Source: Kitasatospora kifunensis
GTDB lineage: Bacteria; Actinomycetota; Actinomycetes; Streptomycetales; Streptomycetaceae
Length of the DNA stretch: 64,000 nucleotides
Direction: 5' to 3'
NCBI RefSeq assembly: GCF_014203855.1
Contig: NZ_JACHJV010000001.1
Location: forward strand, 62,001-126,000
The position numbers were made by a program, and so were the translations under genes. Positions within the stretch are counted from its first letter, which is position 1; every line of letters starts with the position of its first letter. Shown piece after piece: positions 15,201-26,400 of this stretch. The notes under the pieces are model-generated. The model ran no database searches. It saw nothing but the letters and a program-made list of their open reading frames with translations, and had not been told where the DNA came from.

Positions 15201-18200
15201 GATCCGGCCCGGGACACCGGCGGCACGCCGGTGGGAGAGGAACCGCGCCCGGGCACCGAGGAGTTGCTCGCCACACTCTTCGCCCAGGTGCTCGGGGTCG
15301 CCCGGGTCCACCGCCTGGATGACTTCTTCCTGCTCGGCGGCCACAGCCTGGCCGCGATCCGGCTGCTCGGACGGATCCGCTCCTGGTTCGGCGTCGAGCT
15401 ACCGGTGAGCACCGTCTTCGCCGCGCCCAGCGTGGCGGGTCTGGCCGTCGCGGTGGAGGCCGCGCGGGCGGCCGGGCCGTCCCGGCTGCCGGTGGTGAGG
15501 GCCGGCGGCGCGGCCCTGGGCCCGCTCTCACACGCCCAGGAGCGGCTCTGGGCCGTGCACCTCAAGGACCCGGCGAGCGCGGCCTACACGGTGCCGCTGG
15601 AGCTGGAGCTGACCGGGCCACTGGCGCCCGAGGCGCTGGCCGAGGCGCTGCGGGCAGTGGTCGACCGGCACCCCGCGCTGCGCACCGCCGTGGACGACAG
15701 CGGGGCCGAGCCCGGTCAGCGGATCCTGCCCCCGGGGCTGCCGATCGCCCTGGAGCGCGCCGAGTTGAGCGCGCTGTCCGGTCGGGCCGGCGAGCTGGCC
15801 TACCGGGACCTGCGGGAGGAGTTCCTGACCCGGCCGTTCGACCTGACCCGGGCCCCGTTGCTGCGCGCGCTGCTGGTCGACACCGGGCCGCAGCGCGCCC
15901 GGCTGCTGCTGACGGTCCATCACCTCGTGGTGGACGGCGCGGGCGTCGCGGTGCTGTTGCGGGACCTGGCGCGGGCCTGCGGCACACCCGGCTCGTTGCC
16001 GCCGGCCGCTGCCGGCACCCCGACCGGGATCGACTTCGCCGACGCCGAACGGCAGTTGCTGGCAGGCCCCACGCGCCAGGAGCTGACCGGACACTGGCGC
16101 CGGCGCCTGGCGGGCCTGCGCAGGCCCGCGGTCGGCGACCCCGCGCCCGGCGAGCTGCTGCGGGTCGCCGTGCCCGCCGAGACGGTGGCGGCGCTGCGCG
16201 CGCGGGCGGCCGGTGCGGGCGCCACGCTGCACATGGCGGTCACCGCCGCCGCCGGGCTGCTGCTGGCGGACGAGCGCGCGGGTGACGTGGTGCTCGGCAC
16301 GCCGATGGCCCAGCGGCTCGACGAGGGCTGGGAGAGCGAGATCGGGCTCTTCCTCAACACCGTGCCGCTGCGCCTGGCCCTGGGCGACCGGCCCACCTTC
16401 CGCGAGGCGCTGGCCCGGGTGCGGCACACGCTGCTGGACGCGGCCCGGCACGCCGCGCTGCCCTACGAGCAGATCGCCGAACTGGCCCGCGCCGAGGGCG
16501 GCCCGGTGCCGCAGCTGATCGACGCCTTGGTGCAGGTGCAGCCCTCGCTGCCCGCCCGCCTGGCGTTCGCCGGTGCCCAGGCGGTGCTGCGTCCGGCGCA
16601 CCACGGCACCGCCAAGTTCGGGCTGACCCTCTCGCTCTTCGACGACGGCACCGAGCTGACCGGCTTCTGGGAGTTCGACCGCACGGCGCACACGGCCGCC
16701 GAGGTGGGCGCCCTGCACGAGCGGCTGCTGGCGCTGCTGGCGACCGCCGGCGCCGACCTCGATGCCAGGGCCGCTGCCGAGAGCGCCACCGGGCCCGACG
16801 GTGATCCGGCGAGCGGAACAGACCTGGTGGGCGGAGCCGACCCGGCGGTGGCCGAGGCCACCGACCCGGCAGGTGACGCTGATCCGGCCCTGGTCGCGAC
16901 CATCGCGGAAATCTGGCAGGAGCTGCTGGGCAGCAGGCCCGAGCCTTCGGACAGTTTCTTCGCGCTGGGCGGCAGCAGTGTCAGCGCCACCCGGGTGGTC
17001 TCCCGGCTGCGGGCCCGCACCGGGCACGAGGTCGCGCTGCGCGAGCTCTACGACTGGCCACGGCTGGCCGAGTTCGCCGCCCGGGTGGCCCAGGCACCGG
17101 CCGCAGGGCGGCGCCCGCCGCTCACTCGCGGCGGCGCCGACCACGGGCCGCTCTCCTTCGCCCAGCAGCGACACTGGGTGCTGCAGCGGCTCGATCCCGG
17201 CACCGCGGCCAACAACATCCCGCTGGCGCTACGCCTGTCGGGCCCGCTCGACCACCCGGCGCTGGCCCAGGCGCTGGCGCTGGTAGCGGCCCGCCAGGAC
17301 GCGCTGCGCACCGTCTTCGCCGACCGGGACGGGGTGCCCGAGCAGCGCCTGCTGGCGCCCGCCCCGATCGAGCTGCCGATCACCGAGGTGCCCGACGAGG
17401 CCGCCGCGCTGGCCGCCGCCGACCAACAGGCATCCACGCCCTTCGAGTTGACCGCCGGTCCGCCGTGGCGCGCCGCCCTGCTGCGGTTGGCCGAGCAGGA
17501 GCACTGGCTGCTACTGACCTTCCACCACATCATCGCGGACGGCTGGAGCACCTCGGTGCTGCTCACCGAACTGGCCGGAGCCTACGCCGTGTTGTGCGAG
17601 GAGCCGGGCGCCGCGCTGCCACCCGCACCGCCCGTGCGGTACCTCGACCACGCGCTGCAGCAGCGCCAGTGGCTGCAAGGCGAGCGGCTCGAAGCCGAAC
17701 TCGCTCCCTGGCGGCACCTGCGCGGCACCCCGGCGCTGGAACTTCCCGCCCCGGCCGACCCCGGCCCCGGCCCCGGCCCCGGCGGTGTGGGATCCATCGA
17801 GCTGACGCTGCCCGCACGTTGGCGTCGCCAGGCGGAGCTGCTGGCCGGAGCGGAGCGGGCCAGCCTCTACATGCTGCTGCTGGCCGTGTGGGCCGCCACC
17901 CTCGAACTCCACACCGGTCAGCAGGACTTCGCGATCGGCACGTACAGCGCCGGGCGCACCGAGCCGGCCTTGGAGCCGCTGGTGGGGTTCTTCGTCAACA
18001 ACCTCGCGCTCCGCTGCGAGCTGGGCGGCGATCCCAGTTGGCGGGAGCGGATCGCCCGGGCCCGCGCCACCTGCACCGAGGCGTTCGCGCACCAGGAGGT
18101 GCCGTTCGAGAAGGTGCTGGAGGCGGCCGAGGTCGAGCGATCCACCGAGCGCACCCCGCTCTTCCAGACCCTGTGCGTCCTGCAGAACTACCCGAGTTGG

Positions 18201-20441
18201 CCACGGCGGCTCGGCCGACTCCGCCTCGACCTGATCCGACGCCCCTACGACCGGGCCGACTTCGCCCTCACGCTCTGGCTGCGCCCGGACGAGGAGGGCG
18301 GGCTGAGCGGCGGCATCGACCACGACACCGCCGCCGTCGACCACGCGACCGCCGAGCGGATCGCGCAGACCTTCCACCGCTTCGCGCAGGCGGTACTGAC
18401 CCAGCCGGCCGACCGGCCGCGCCAGGCGCTGCCCGCCCCTCCCCCGGTACGCCCCGCGCTGGCGCCCGCCACCGGACCCTGGCTGCACCAGCGCACCGCC
18501 GCCACCGCCGCCCGCACCCCGCACGCCCCGGCGCTGATCGAGTACCGGCCCGCCGACGGCAGCACGGTGGTCACCACCCACGGCGAGCTGGAGCAGGCCG
18601 CCAACCGACTCGCCCACCGGCTGCGGCAGGCGGGGATCGGGCCCGAGCGGCGGGTCGCGGTGCTGCTGGGCCGCTCCGCGCAGGCCGTCGCCGCGTTCCT
18701 GGCCGTGCTGAAGGCCGGCGGCGGCTATGTGCCGATCGACCCGGGCTACCCGCCCGAGCGGATCCGCACGCTCCTGGCGGACTCCGGCGCCCACCTGGTG
18801 CTGGGCTCGATGGAGCGGCTGGCCGAGCTCGCGGCGGCCGACAGCGTCAGCACGCCAGGACGGGCCCTGGCTCTGGCTCTGGCTCTGGACGACCCGGTGA
18901 CGGTCCGCGAGCTGGCCGCACTCGCACCCAACGCGCCGGATGAACTGCCTTCGGCCGCCGACCGGTTGGCCTATGCGATCTTCACCTCCGGCTCCACCGG
19001 GCGCCCGAAGGCGGTCGCGGTCAGCCACGCCAATCTGGCCGGCTACCTCGACGCGATCGGCCCGGCACTCGCGATCGGCCCCGCCGACCGGGTGCTCGGC
19101 TTCGCCTCGGTGAGCTTCGATGCGAGCGTCGAGGAGCTGTATCCGGCGCTGGCGGCCGGCGCGAGCGTGGTCCTGCGACCCGACGGGCTGCGCACGCCCG
19201 ACAGCGGATTCGACGCCTTCCTCGCCGCGACCCGGCCGACCGTGCTCAGCCTGCCGGTCTCCTTCTGGCACGCCTGGGTGGAGCGGATGACGGCCGAGCG
19301 GCTGCGGGTGCCGGCCGGAGTGCACACCCTGCTACTCAACGCCGAGGCGCCCGCGCCGGCCCGCTACCGGGACTGGCTGCGGCTGTGCGACACGCCCGTG
19401 CGCTGGATCAACACCTACGGGCCGACCGAGGCCACCGTCACCGCCACCCTGCACCAGTCCCAGTCCCAGTCCCAGTCCCAGTCCCAGCCCACCGACGCCC
19501 CGCTGCCCGAGCGGTTCCCGATCGGCACGGCACTGGCCAACACCACGCTGCACGTGCTGGACGGCTATGGCACGCCCGTTCCCCCGGGGACGCCGGGCGA
19601 ACTGTTCCTGGGCGGGCTGGGCGTCGCGCGCGGCTACCTCGGCCGTCCCGCCGCCACCGCCCGCGCCTACCCGCCGGACCCGTTCGCCGCCCGGCCCGGC
19701 GCCCGGCTCTACCGCACCGGCGACCGGGTGCGGCAACTGCCGAGCGGTGAGCTGGAGTTCCTCGGACGACTGGATCACCAGCTGAAGATCCGCGGCCACC
19801 GGGTGGAGCCCGGCGAGGTCGAGGCGGCGCTGGCCGCGCATCCGGCGGTGCGCCAGTGTGCGGTACTGCCGCACGGCGTGCCGCCGGCGCTGCGGCTGGT
19901 CGCGTACGTGGCGCGGGCCGGCGAGCAGGCCGGCAACCAGGACGGCGAGCAGGCGGGCGAGCAGGCGATCCGCCGTGATCTCGCCGCCCGGCTGCCCGAG
20001 CACCTGGTGCCCGCCCGGATCCTGTTCCTCGACCGGCTCCCGCTCACCCCGAACGCCAAGGTGGACCGGGCCGCGCTCACCGCCCGGCTGGCGACCGACC
20101 TGCGCTCCGCCGAACCTGCCGCACCAACCGTGGAACTGACGGAGCACCAGGAACTGTTGGCAGGCGTCTGGCGCGAGGTGCTCGGCCGCGAGCAGCTCGG
20201 CCCCGAGGACAACTTCTTCGCCCTGGGCGGGGATTCCCTGCTGGCCGTCCAAGTGGCCGTCCGAGCCAGGGCGGTGGGCCTGCTGCTGGAAGCACGGGAG
20301 ATCTTCCGGCACCAGAGCCTGGCCGAACAGGCCGCCGCGGCCCAGCGGTTCACCGAGGCGCCGACCGACCCCAACGCATCGGCCACCCGCCTGGGTGGCC
20401 AGGAGAAAGCGGAGCTGATGGCCCGCCTGAACGGAAGGTGA
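12225..20441 (+). CDS. Non-ribosomal peptide synthetase, C-A-T-C-T-C-A-T (second of four)
   Basis: A protein of 2738 residues starting at a GTG that overlaps the previous stop (GTGA), with GGAGGAG upstream. Domains: C (HHIIADGW about 172), A (TSGSTGVPK about 647), T (FFLLGGHSL, Ser about 1040), C (HHLVVDGAG about 1232), T (FFALGGSSV, Ser about 1584), C (HHIIADGWS about 1767), A (TSGSTGRPK about 2254), T (FFALGGDSL, Ser about 2671). The middle C-T unit has no A domain. A 60-residue Ala/Asp/Gly/Pro linker stands in its place. Pockets by eye: first A D-A-L-W-L-G-G-T-F-K (Val-like), second A D-A-E-S-L-N-T-V-T-K (Glu at position 239 suggests a basic residue such as Lys). The open frame reaches back to 10206, but that part is an antiframe of the first NRPS gene. 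Confidence 0.95.
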   Translation: MTEQPHPAPRPTPTPLSAAEKRRLVAARLAAGPGGGDAPRGPAVFPLGAQQRGVWFAEQASPGRSAYHICRSIGIDGPLRFDELRLSLDDLTVRHEALRTSFTVRDGVPLQQVAPSVEVRLPLQQVEDDPAAVARIVQAEAEQAFDLAVGPLLRCRLLRHSPTSHHLILTLHHIIADGWTVGRLLRDIGELYAARCRGAAPQLPPAPGYSGHALAHRRWLAGPQAARSLTHWLERTSDVPLLELPTDRPRVARAGRRGALIPLTLPAEVLRGRDTEAAGGTAFPGVLTAFATVLHRWTGQRDFALGVPVAGRTGADWWQSAGLFADFQPLRVDLAGDPTFAAATERTRQALLSGLDHPGIPFDRLVEELRSARLPGRNPVFDVACSMLSGHREELTLPGLDTTVERIYAGGAKLDLSLELAEQPDGGAKGHLEYDRDLFDAATAHRLADHLLRLSRAAAAQPHTALSALELLDPAERGELIRLGTPPVADYPADTPIAELFRQVAARRGDQLALAPAESAQLGSPEAVSYRALDAWSDAVAAELAGCGVRRGEFVGVAGGRSVRYVVALLGILKCGAAYVPLDLGQPPERTALLIEQAGLTIVLDSGSGTPSPELGIPVLPLPGPRDDALPPVVHGEGLDPAYLMFTSGSTGVPKGVAVPNRAVVRLVRGGRFAAMTEQMRWLALAPPEFDASTLELWAPLLAGGVLLIGPPGVPDLQGLGALIERSGTTSLWLTAGLFHAMAEENPQGLRPLRQLLAGGDVLAPRQVKAALAAVAGPVVNGYGPTENTTFTTCQVLRTPEEVSDPVPIGRPVEGSTVYLVDGHGNLVPRGAVGELWTGGDGVALGYLGHPARTAERFVPDPFDPRPGRRLYRTGDRARWRGDGTLEFLGRADGQIKLRGFRIEPGEVENALTEHPRAAQAAVAVRPLPGGDKHLIAWVVPSEPGGPDEGLVAELREWLLGRLPAHLVPGRIVLLERLPLGPTGKVDRRALVDPARDTGGTPVGEEPRPGTEELLATLFAQVLGVARVHRLDDFFLLGGHSLAAIRLLGRIRSWFGVELPVSTVFAAPSVAGLAVAVEAARAAGPSRLPVVRAGGAALGPLSHAQERLWAVHLKDPASAAYTVPLELELTGPLAPEALAEALRAVVDRHPALRTAVDDSGAEPGQRILPPGLPIALERAELSALSGRAGELAYRDLREEFLTRPFDLTRAPLLRALLVDTGPQRARLLLTVHHLVVDGAGVAVLLRDLARACGTPGSLPPAAAGTPTGIDFADAERQLLAGPTRQELTGHWRRRLAGLRRPAVGDPAPGELLRVAVPAETVAALRARAAGAGATLHMAVTAAAGLLLADERAGDVVLGTPMAQRLDEGWESEIGLFLNTVPLRLALGDRPTFREALARVRHTLLDAARHAALPYEQIAELARAEGGPVPQLIDALVQVQPSLPARLAFAGAQAVLRPAHHGTAKFGLTLSLFDDGTELTGFWEFDRTAHTAAEVGALHERLLALLATAGADLDARAAAESATGPDGDPASGTDLVGGADPAVAEATDPAGDADPALVATIAEIWQELLGSRPEPSDSFFALGGSSVSATRVVSRLRARTGHEVALRELYDWPRLAEFAARVAQAPAAGRRPPLTRGGADHGPLSFAQQRHWVLQRLDPGTAANNIPLALRLSGPLDHPALAQALALVAARQDALRTVFADRDGVPEQRLLAPAPIELPITEVPDEAAALAAADQQASTPFELTAGPPWRAALLRLAEQEHWLLLTFHHIIADGWSTSVLLTELAGAYAVLCEEPGAALPPAPPVRYLDHALQQRQWLQGERLEAELAPWRHLRGTPALELPAPADPGPGPGPGGVGSIELTLPARWRRQAELLAGAERASLYMLLLAVWAATLELHTGQQDFAIGTYSAGRTEPALEPLVGFFVNNLALRCELGGDPSWRERIARARATCTEAFAHQEVPFEKVLEAAEVERSTERTPLFQTLCVLQNYPSWPRRLGRLRLDLIRRPYDRADFALTLWLRPDEEGGLSGGIDHDTAAVDHATAERIAQTFHRFAQAVLTQPADRPRQALPAPPPVRPALAPATGPWLHQRTAATAARTPHAPALIEYRPADGSTVVTTHGELEQAANRLAHRLRQAGIGPERRVAVLLGRSAQAVAAFLAVLKAGGGYVPIDPGYPPERIRTLLADSGAHLVLGSMERLAELAAADSVSTPGRALALALALDDPVTVRELAALAPNAPDELPSAADRLAYAIFTSGSTGRPKAVAVSHANLAGYLDAIGPALAIGPADRVLGFASVSFDASVEELYPALAAGASVVLRPDGLRTPDSGFDAFLAATRPTVLSLPVSFWHAWVERMTAERLRVPAGVHTLLLNAEAPAPARYRDWLRLCDTPVRWINTYGPTEATVTATLHQSQSQSQSQSQPTDAPLPERFPIGTALANTTLHVLDGYGTPVPPGTPGELFLGGLGVARGYLGRPAATARAYPPDPFAARPGARLYRTGDRVRQLPSGELEFLGRLDHQLKIRGHRVEPGEVEAALAAHPAVRQCAVLPHGVPPALRLVAYVARAGEQAGNQDGEQAGEQAIRRDLAARLPEHLVPARILFLDRLPLTPNAKVDRAALTARLATDLRSAEPAAPTVELTEHQELLAGVWREVLGREQLGPEDNFFALGGDSLLAVQVAVRARAVGLLLEAREIFRHQSLAEQAAAAQRFTEAPTDPNASATRLGGQEKAELMARLNGR
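19455..19490 (+). repeat. Hexanucleotide microsatellite CAGTCC inside the second NRPS gene
   Basis: Five perfect CAGTCC units (19455-19484) and a CAGCCC variant encode a Gln-Ser run followed by Gln-Pro, in a loop after the GPTE motif of the last A domain. The repeat is in frame, so changes of unit number would add or remove whole dipeptides. Confidence 0.9.
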
Positions 20442-20447
20442 GCGGCG

Positions 20448-23400
20448 ATGACCGAGATCGTGGACGTGTACGACCTCACCCCCCTGCAAGAGGGCCTGCT
20501 CTTCCACGCACTGCGCGGCGACGACCAGCCGGAGCGTCCCAGCTACCTCAACCACCTGGAGTTCGACCTGCTGGGCCCGCTCGACCAGGTGGCCTTCCAG
20601 GCCGCCTGGCAGCAGGTGGTGGACCGCCATGACGCACTGCGCGCCGGGTTCCACTGGGCCGAGGCGGCCACCCCCGTCCAGGCGGTGCACGCCGGCGCGC
20701 CACTGGGGCTGGCGCTGCGCGATCTGACGGCGCTGAGCGAGGAGCACCGCGCGGCCGAACTGGCCACCGAACTGGCCCACTTGCGCGCCACACCGGTGGA
20801 CCTGGCCACCCCGCCGCTCATGCGCCTGGCGGTCTTCAAGCTGGCGGCCGAGCGGCACCGGGTGCTGTGGACCCATCACCACCTGGTGCTGGACGGCTGG
20901 AGCCTGGCCACGGTCTTCGCCGAGGCGATGGCCGCCTACCAGGCACTGGTCACCGGTGCGCCCTGGCAGCCGGGCGAGCCGGCCTCCTTCGGTGACCACC
21001 TGCGCTGGCTGCGCGGGCGCGACCAGGCGGCGGACACCGCGTTCTGGAGCGCCGAGCTGGCCGGCCTCACCGGCCCCACCGCCCTGCCCCGCACGCCGCT
21101 GACCGGCCGGCACGGGTACGGGCGCCACGCCGTGGAGCTGACCGGTGCCGAGACGGTGGCCGTGCGCGAGCTGGCCGCCGACTGCGGCGTCACCCTGGCC
21201 GTCGTGCTGCAGGCCGCCACCGCGCTCGCGCTCGACCGCTACACCGGGTCGGGCGGTGACCTGGTGTTCGGCACCACGGTGGCCGGTCGCCCGGCCCAAC
21301 TGGCCGGGGTGGAGTCGATGGTGGGGCTCTTCATCAACACGGTGCCGATCCGGGTGCGGATCGACCGCAGCGAGCCGGTGCGGGAGTTCCTGGCCGAGCG
21401 GATGGCACGCACCGCGGCGCTCCAGGAGCGGCAGTACACGCCGCTGAGCACCGTGCGGCGGCTCGCGGGCGTCGACGAACTCTTCGACACGCTGCTGGTG
21501 GTGGAGAACTTCCCGCTGGGCGAGGCGGCCAGGACCGAGTGGGGCGGCCTGCGCGTGGTCACCGGCGCGGCCGAGGAGCACACCCACTACCCGCTCACCC
21601 TGACCGCGCTGCCCGGCGAGCGGCTGCGGCTTGAGGCGGACTGGCGACAGGACCGGGCCGAGGAGCTGGTGGCCACCGGCCTGCTCGACCAAGTGCGGTA
21701 TGTGCTCGCCGAGTTGGCCGCCGACCCGGGACGCCCGCTCGGGCAGCTCGCGCCGCTGCCCGCGCCCACCACCGAGCTGCTGCGCACCTGGGGCACCGGC
21801 GCACCGGCACCGGAGGCGCCGCCGCTGCCCGAGCAGATCGCCGCCCGGGCCGCGGCCGACCCCGAGGCGGTGGCCGTGCGCGCGCCCGGGGCCGTGCTGA
21901 GCTACGCGCGACTGGTCGACTCGGCCGCCCGGCTGGCGGCCGTGCTCGGCGCGCGCGGGATCCGGCCCGGTGACCTGGTCGGAGTGGCGCTGGAGCGCGG
22001 CGCCGAGCTGCCGGTGGCCCTGCTGGCGATCCTCACCGCCGGCGCCGGGTACGTCCCGCTCGACCCGGAGCTGCCGCCCGCCCGGCGAGCCGCACTGGCG
22101 CAGGCGGCGGCGCTGTCGGTGATCCTGGGCCCGGCGGACGTCGACCTGGGGGAAGCCGACCCGGCGGACGTCGACCTGTCCGAGGCTGCGTCGAAGGCCT
22201 CCGCCTCGAAGGTCGAGCCCCCGGCCGCCGGCTCGCCGGACCACCCCGCCTACGTGGTCTTCACCTCCGGCTCCACCGGCACGCCCAAGGGTGTGATCGT
22301 GGCGCAGGGCGCGCTCGCCCGGCACAGCCGGCTGATCGGCGAACGCTACCAACTGACCGCCGCCGACCGGGTGCTGCTCTTCTCCCAACCCTCCTTCGAC
22401 GTCGCCGCCGAGGAGGTCTTCGCCACCCTGGCGGCCGGTGCCACCGTGGTGGTCCACCCACCGGGGCGGACCGACACCATCGAGGAGTTCCGCGACCTGC
22501 TGGAGCGCGAGGGCGTGACGGTCGCCAACCTGCCCGCCGCCTACTGGCACACCTGGCAGCGCGAGGCGGCCGATGCCCCGGTGCCCGAGCGGCTGCGGCT
22601 GCTGGTGGTCGGCAACGAGAAGGTGTGGACCGCCGCGGTGGCGGCCTGGCGCTCGCGCACCGGCTCCCGGGTCCGCCTGCTCAACGCCTACGGCATCACC
22701 GAGACCACCATCACCTCCACCCTCTACCAGCCCCCGGAGCAGCTGCCCGCCACCGAGGCGCTGCCGGTCGGGCGGCCGATCCCCGGCACCACCGTGTGCC
22801 TGCTGGACGCGCACGGCGAGCCGGTGCCGCCGGGGGTGCCGGGCGAGGTCCAGTTGGCCGGCTCCGGCGTGGCGCTGGGCTACCTGGGCGAGGCGGCCCG
22901 CACCGCCGACCGGTTCCGGCCCGACCCGCAGGCCACCCGTCCCGGTGCCCGCCGCTACCGCACCGGCGATCTGGGCCGCTGGCTGGCCGACGGCGTGCTG
23001 GCGCTGGACGGGCGGGCCGATGAGCAGGTGCAGATCCGTGGGCACCGGGTCGAACCGGGCGAGGTCGAGGCCGCGCTCTGCGCGCACCCCGCGATCGCCG
23101 CGGCGGCCGTGGTCGCCGTCCCCGGCCCGCACGGCGCCCCGCTGCTGGTCGCCCACGTGGTGCCGGCCGCCACCGCCGGGCCGCCACCGCGCTTCGCCGA
23201 GCTCGCCGGCCACCTGGCCGAGCGGCTGCCGCGGGCGATGATCCCGGCCGGCTGGTCGCTGCTGCCCGCGCTGCCACTGCTGCCCAGCGGCAAGGTCGAC
23301 CGCCGCGCCCTGCCCGAGGTCCAACCGGCCACCGGGCCGCGCAGCGCACCGCGCGGCCCGGTGGAGGGTTGGCTGGCCGAGGTCTGGCAGGCGGTGCTGA

Positions 23401-26400
23401 ACGCGGGCGCGGCGCCGGTGCGCGAGGACGACTTCTTCGCACTGGGCGGCGACTCGCTGGCCGCCGTCCAGGTCACCGCGCGGGTGCGCCGGGCGCTGCG
23501 CACCCAGGTTCCGGTCCGGCTGCTCTTCGACCAGCCGACCCTGGCCGGCTACGCCCGCGCCGTGCAGGCCGCCGGGCAGCCGCCGGCCGCGGCGCCGGGA
23601 CCGGCCGATCCGGCCAGGCGCGGCGAACTCGCCCCGGCCGAGGAGCGGTTGTGGTTCCTGCACCGGATGGATCCGCAGGCGACCGGCTACCACCTGCCGG
23701 TGGCCTTCCGGCTGACCGGCACGCTGCACCTGGCCGCGCTGCGGCAGGCGATCGCCGCGCTGTCGGCCCGGCACCCGGCGCTGCGCACCCGCTACCTGGA
23801 GCACCCGGGCGGACCACTGGCACAGGTGGACCCGGTGGCGGACGTAGCGTCTGAACAGGGCCCCGCCATCGAACCAATCGAGGCAGCCGCGCTGCCCGCC
23901 GTCCTCGCCGAGGAGGCCCGGTGCCCGTTCGACCTCGCGCGGCAGCATCCGGTGCGCTTTCGCCTGCTGCGCCTGGCCGAGGACGAGCACGTGCTTTCGC
24001 TGACGGCTCATCACATTGCCGTCGACGGCTGGTCTTTGTCACTGCTGCTGGCCGACCTCGCCGCGGCCTACCGGCAGGCGCTGGGCGGGACTGGCGCGCT
24101 GCCGGAGCCGGCCCCGGCGCTCGACTACCGCGACTTCGCCGTGGCCCAGCGCGACCGCCTGGCCGGCCCCGAGGCCGACCGGCTGCTCGCCTACTGGCGC
24201 CGCACGCTGGCGGGCGCTCCGCAGCTGCTCGCGCTGCCCACCGACCGGCCGCGCCCACCGGTGCGCGGTGACGGCGCGGCCCGGTACGCCTTCACGCTGC
24301 CCGTCGAACTCGCCGAACGGGTACGGGCGGTGGCGGCTCAGGCCGGCAGCACCCCGTTCGTGCTGCTGCTGGCCGCCTACCAGCTGCTGCTGCACCGCTA
24401 CAGCGGGCAGGACGACCTGCTGGTCGGCGTCCCGGTGGCGGGGCGGCTGACCGAGGAGTCCGAGGCGGTGTGCGGCAACTTCGTCAACACGCTCGCGCTG
24501 CGGGCCACCTTCGCCCCCGGCGCCTCGTTCACCGACCTGCTCGGCCAGGTCCGGCACACCGTGCTGGACGCCTTCGACCACCAGGAGCTCCCGTTCGACC
24601 GGGTGGTGGACGCACTGGCGCCGCGCCGCGACCTGAGCCACCCGCCGCTGGTCCAGGCCCTGTTCGCGTTCCAGAACACCCCGGCACCCGGCTTCGCGCT
24701 GCCCGAGCTGACCTGTGCACCGCTGCCGTCGGCGCCCGGCGCGCAGCTGGACCTCTCGCTGGCGATGGCCGAGCAGCAGGGCACCCTGGCCGGGGTGTGG
24801 GAGTACAGCACCGAGCTGTTCGACGCCGAGAGCGTGGCAGGCCTGTCCAGCTCGCTGCTGCACCTGCTGGCGGACGTGTGCGCGGATCCGGACGCCCCGC
24901 TGGAGCGGGCGCGACTGCTCGACCCGGCCGCGCAGCGGCAGGTGGCGGGGCTGGCCGCGGGGCCGGGGCCGCTGGCCGCGCCGGGCACGCTGACCGCGCT
25001 GCTGCGCGAGCGGGTGGCCGCCACGCCCGACGCGCCGGCGCTGCTGGCCGACGGGGCCGACGGGGCCGACGGGGCCGACGGCAGCGTCCAGCGGCTGAGC
25101 TGGTCCGAACTGGACGCCTGGGCCGGGCGGATCGCCCGGGCGCTGGGCGCGGCCGGCATCGGCCGTGGCGACCTGGTGGGCGTGCACGCCCACCGCGGCA
25201 CGGCGCTGCCCGCCGCGCTCTGGGGCGTGCTCAAGGCCGGCGCCGGGTACGTCCCGCTCGACCCCGACTACCCCGAGGCCCGACTCGCCGCCGTGGCCGG
25301 GGCCGCCGGGCTGCGCATTGTTCTCACCCAACGGGCACTGGGCCGACCGGACTTGACCCAGGCAATCGAGTGGATCGAGGTGGACGGCGAGCTGCCGCGC
25401 GAGGTCGCGGCACTCGTTGAGCCCTCCCCGGCGGACGCCGCCTACGTGCTCTTCACCTCCGGCTCGACCGGCACCCCCAAGGGCGTGGTGATCACCCACG
25501 CCAACGTCACCAACTACCTGCGCTGGTTCCACTCGCTGTTCCAGGCCACCGAGGCCGACCGCCTGCTGCTGCACACCGCCTACAGCTTCGACGTGTCGGT
25601 GCCCGAGCTCTTCGGCGGCCTGCTGGGCGGCAGCGCCACCGTGCCCGTCGACCGGCACCACCAAGGCGACGCGCGCGCCATCCTGGAGCTGGTCAGGCGC
25701 CATCAGGTCAGCTACCTCGGTGGTGTCCCCTCCTTCCTGCGCCTGCTCGCCGATGACGGCGGACTGTCCCACTGCCCGTCCGTCCGGCAGCTGCTCAGCT
25801 GCGGCGAGGGGCTGCCGATGGAGCTGGCGGCCACCCTGCGGCAGCAGAGCGGCGCCGCGCTGGAGAACCAGTACGGGCCCACCGAGACCACCGTCGCCCT
25901 GACCGGCTGGCGGGACTGGTCGAACCCCCAGGGCAACGGGATCGCCCCGCTTGGCGTCGCGGCTCCCACCTGCGGCATCTACGTGCTGGACCGGCAGTTG
26001 CGCCCGGTGCCGCCCGGGGTGGCCGGCGAACTGTATCTGACGGGCCATCAGTTGGCTCGCGGCTACCTCGGCGACCCGGCCCGCACCGCCCGGTCCTTCC
26101 TGCCCGACCCGTTCGCCACCGAGCCGGGTGCCCGGATGTACCGCTCGGGCGACCTGGGCCGCCAACGCCGCGACGGCACCGTGGAGTTCCTCGGCCGCAT
26201 CGACCGGCAGACCAAACTGCGCGGATTCCGCGTCGAGTTGGGCGACATCGAGGCCACCCTGGCCGCCCATCCGCAGGTGCTCGCCGCGGCGGTGCTGCTC
26301 GACGGCGAGGGCGAGCACGCCAGGCTGGTCGGCTACGTGGCCCGCCGGTCGCAGGCGGATCAGCTGACGGCGGCCGCCCTGCACGCCTACTGCGCCGAGC

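Noticed and set aside
19332..24014. Minus-strand open frame of 1560 codons opposite the second and third NRPS genes
   Set aside because: It is an antisense shadow caused by high GC content at third codon positions. The composition is low-complexity Gly/Arg/Gln/Pro, and the plus strand has clear NRPS motifs throughout.
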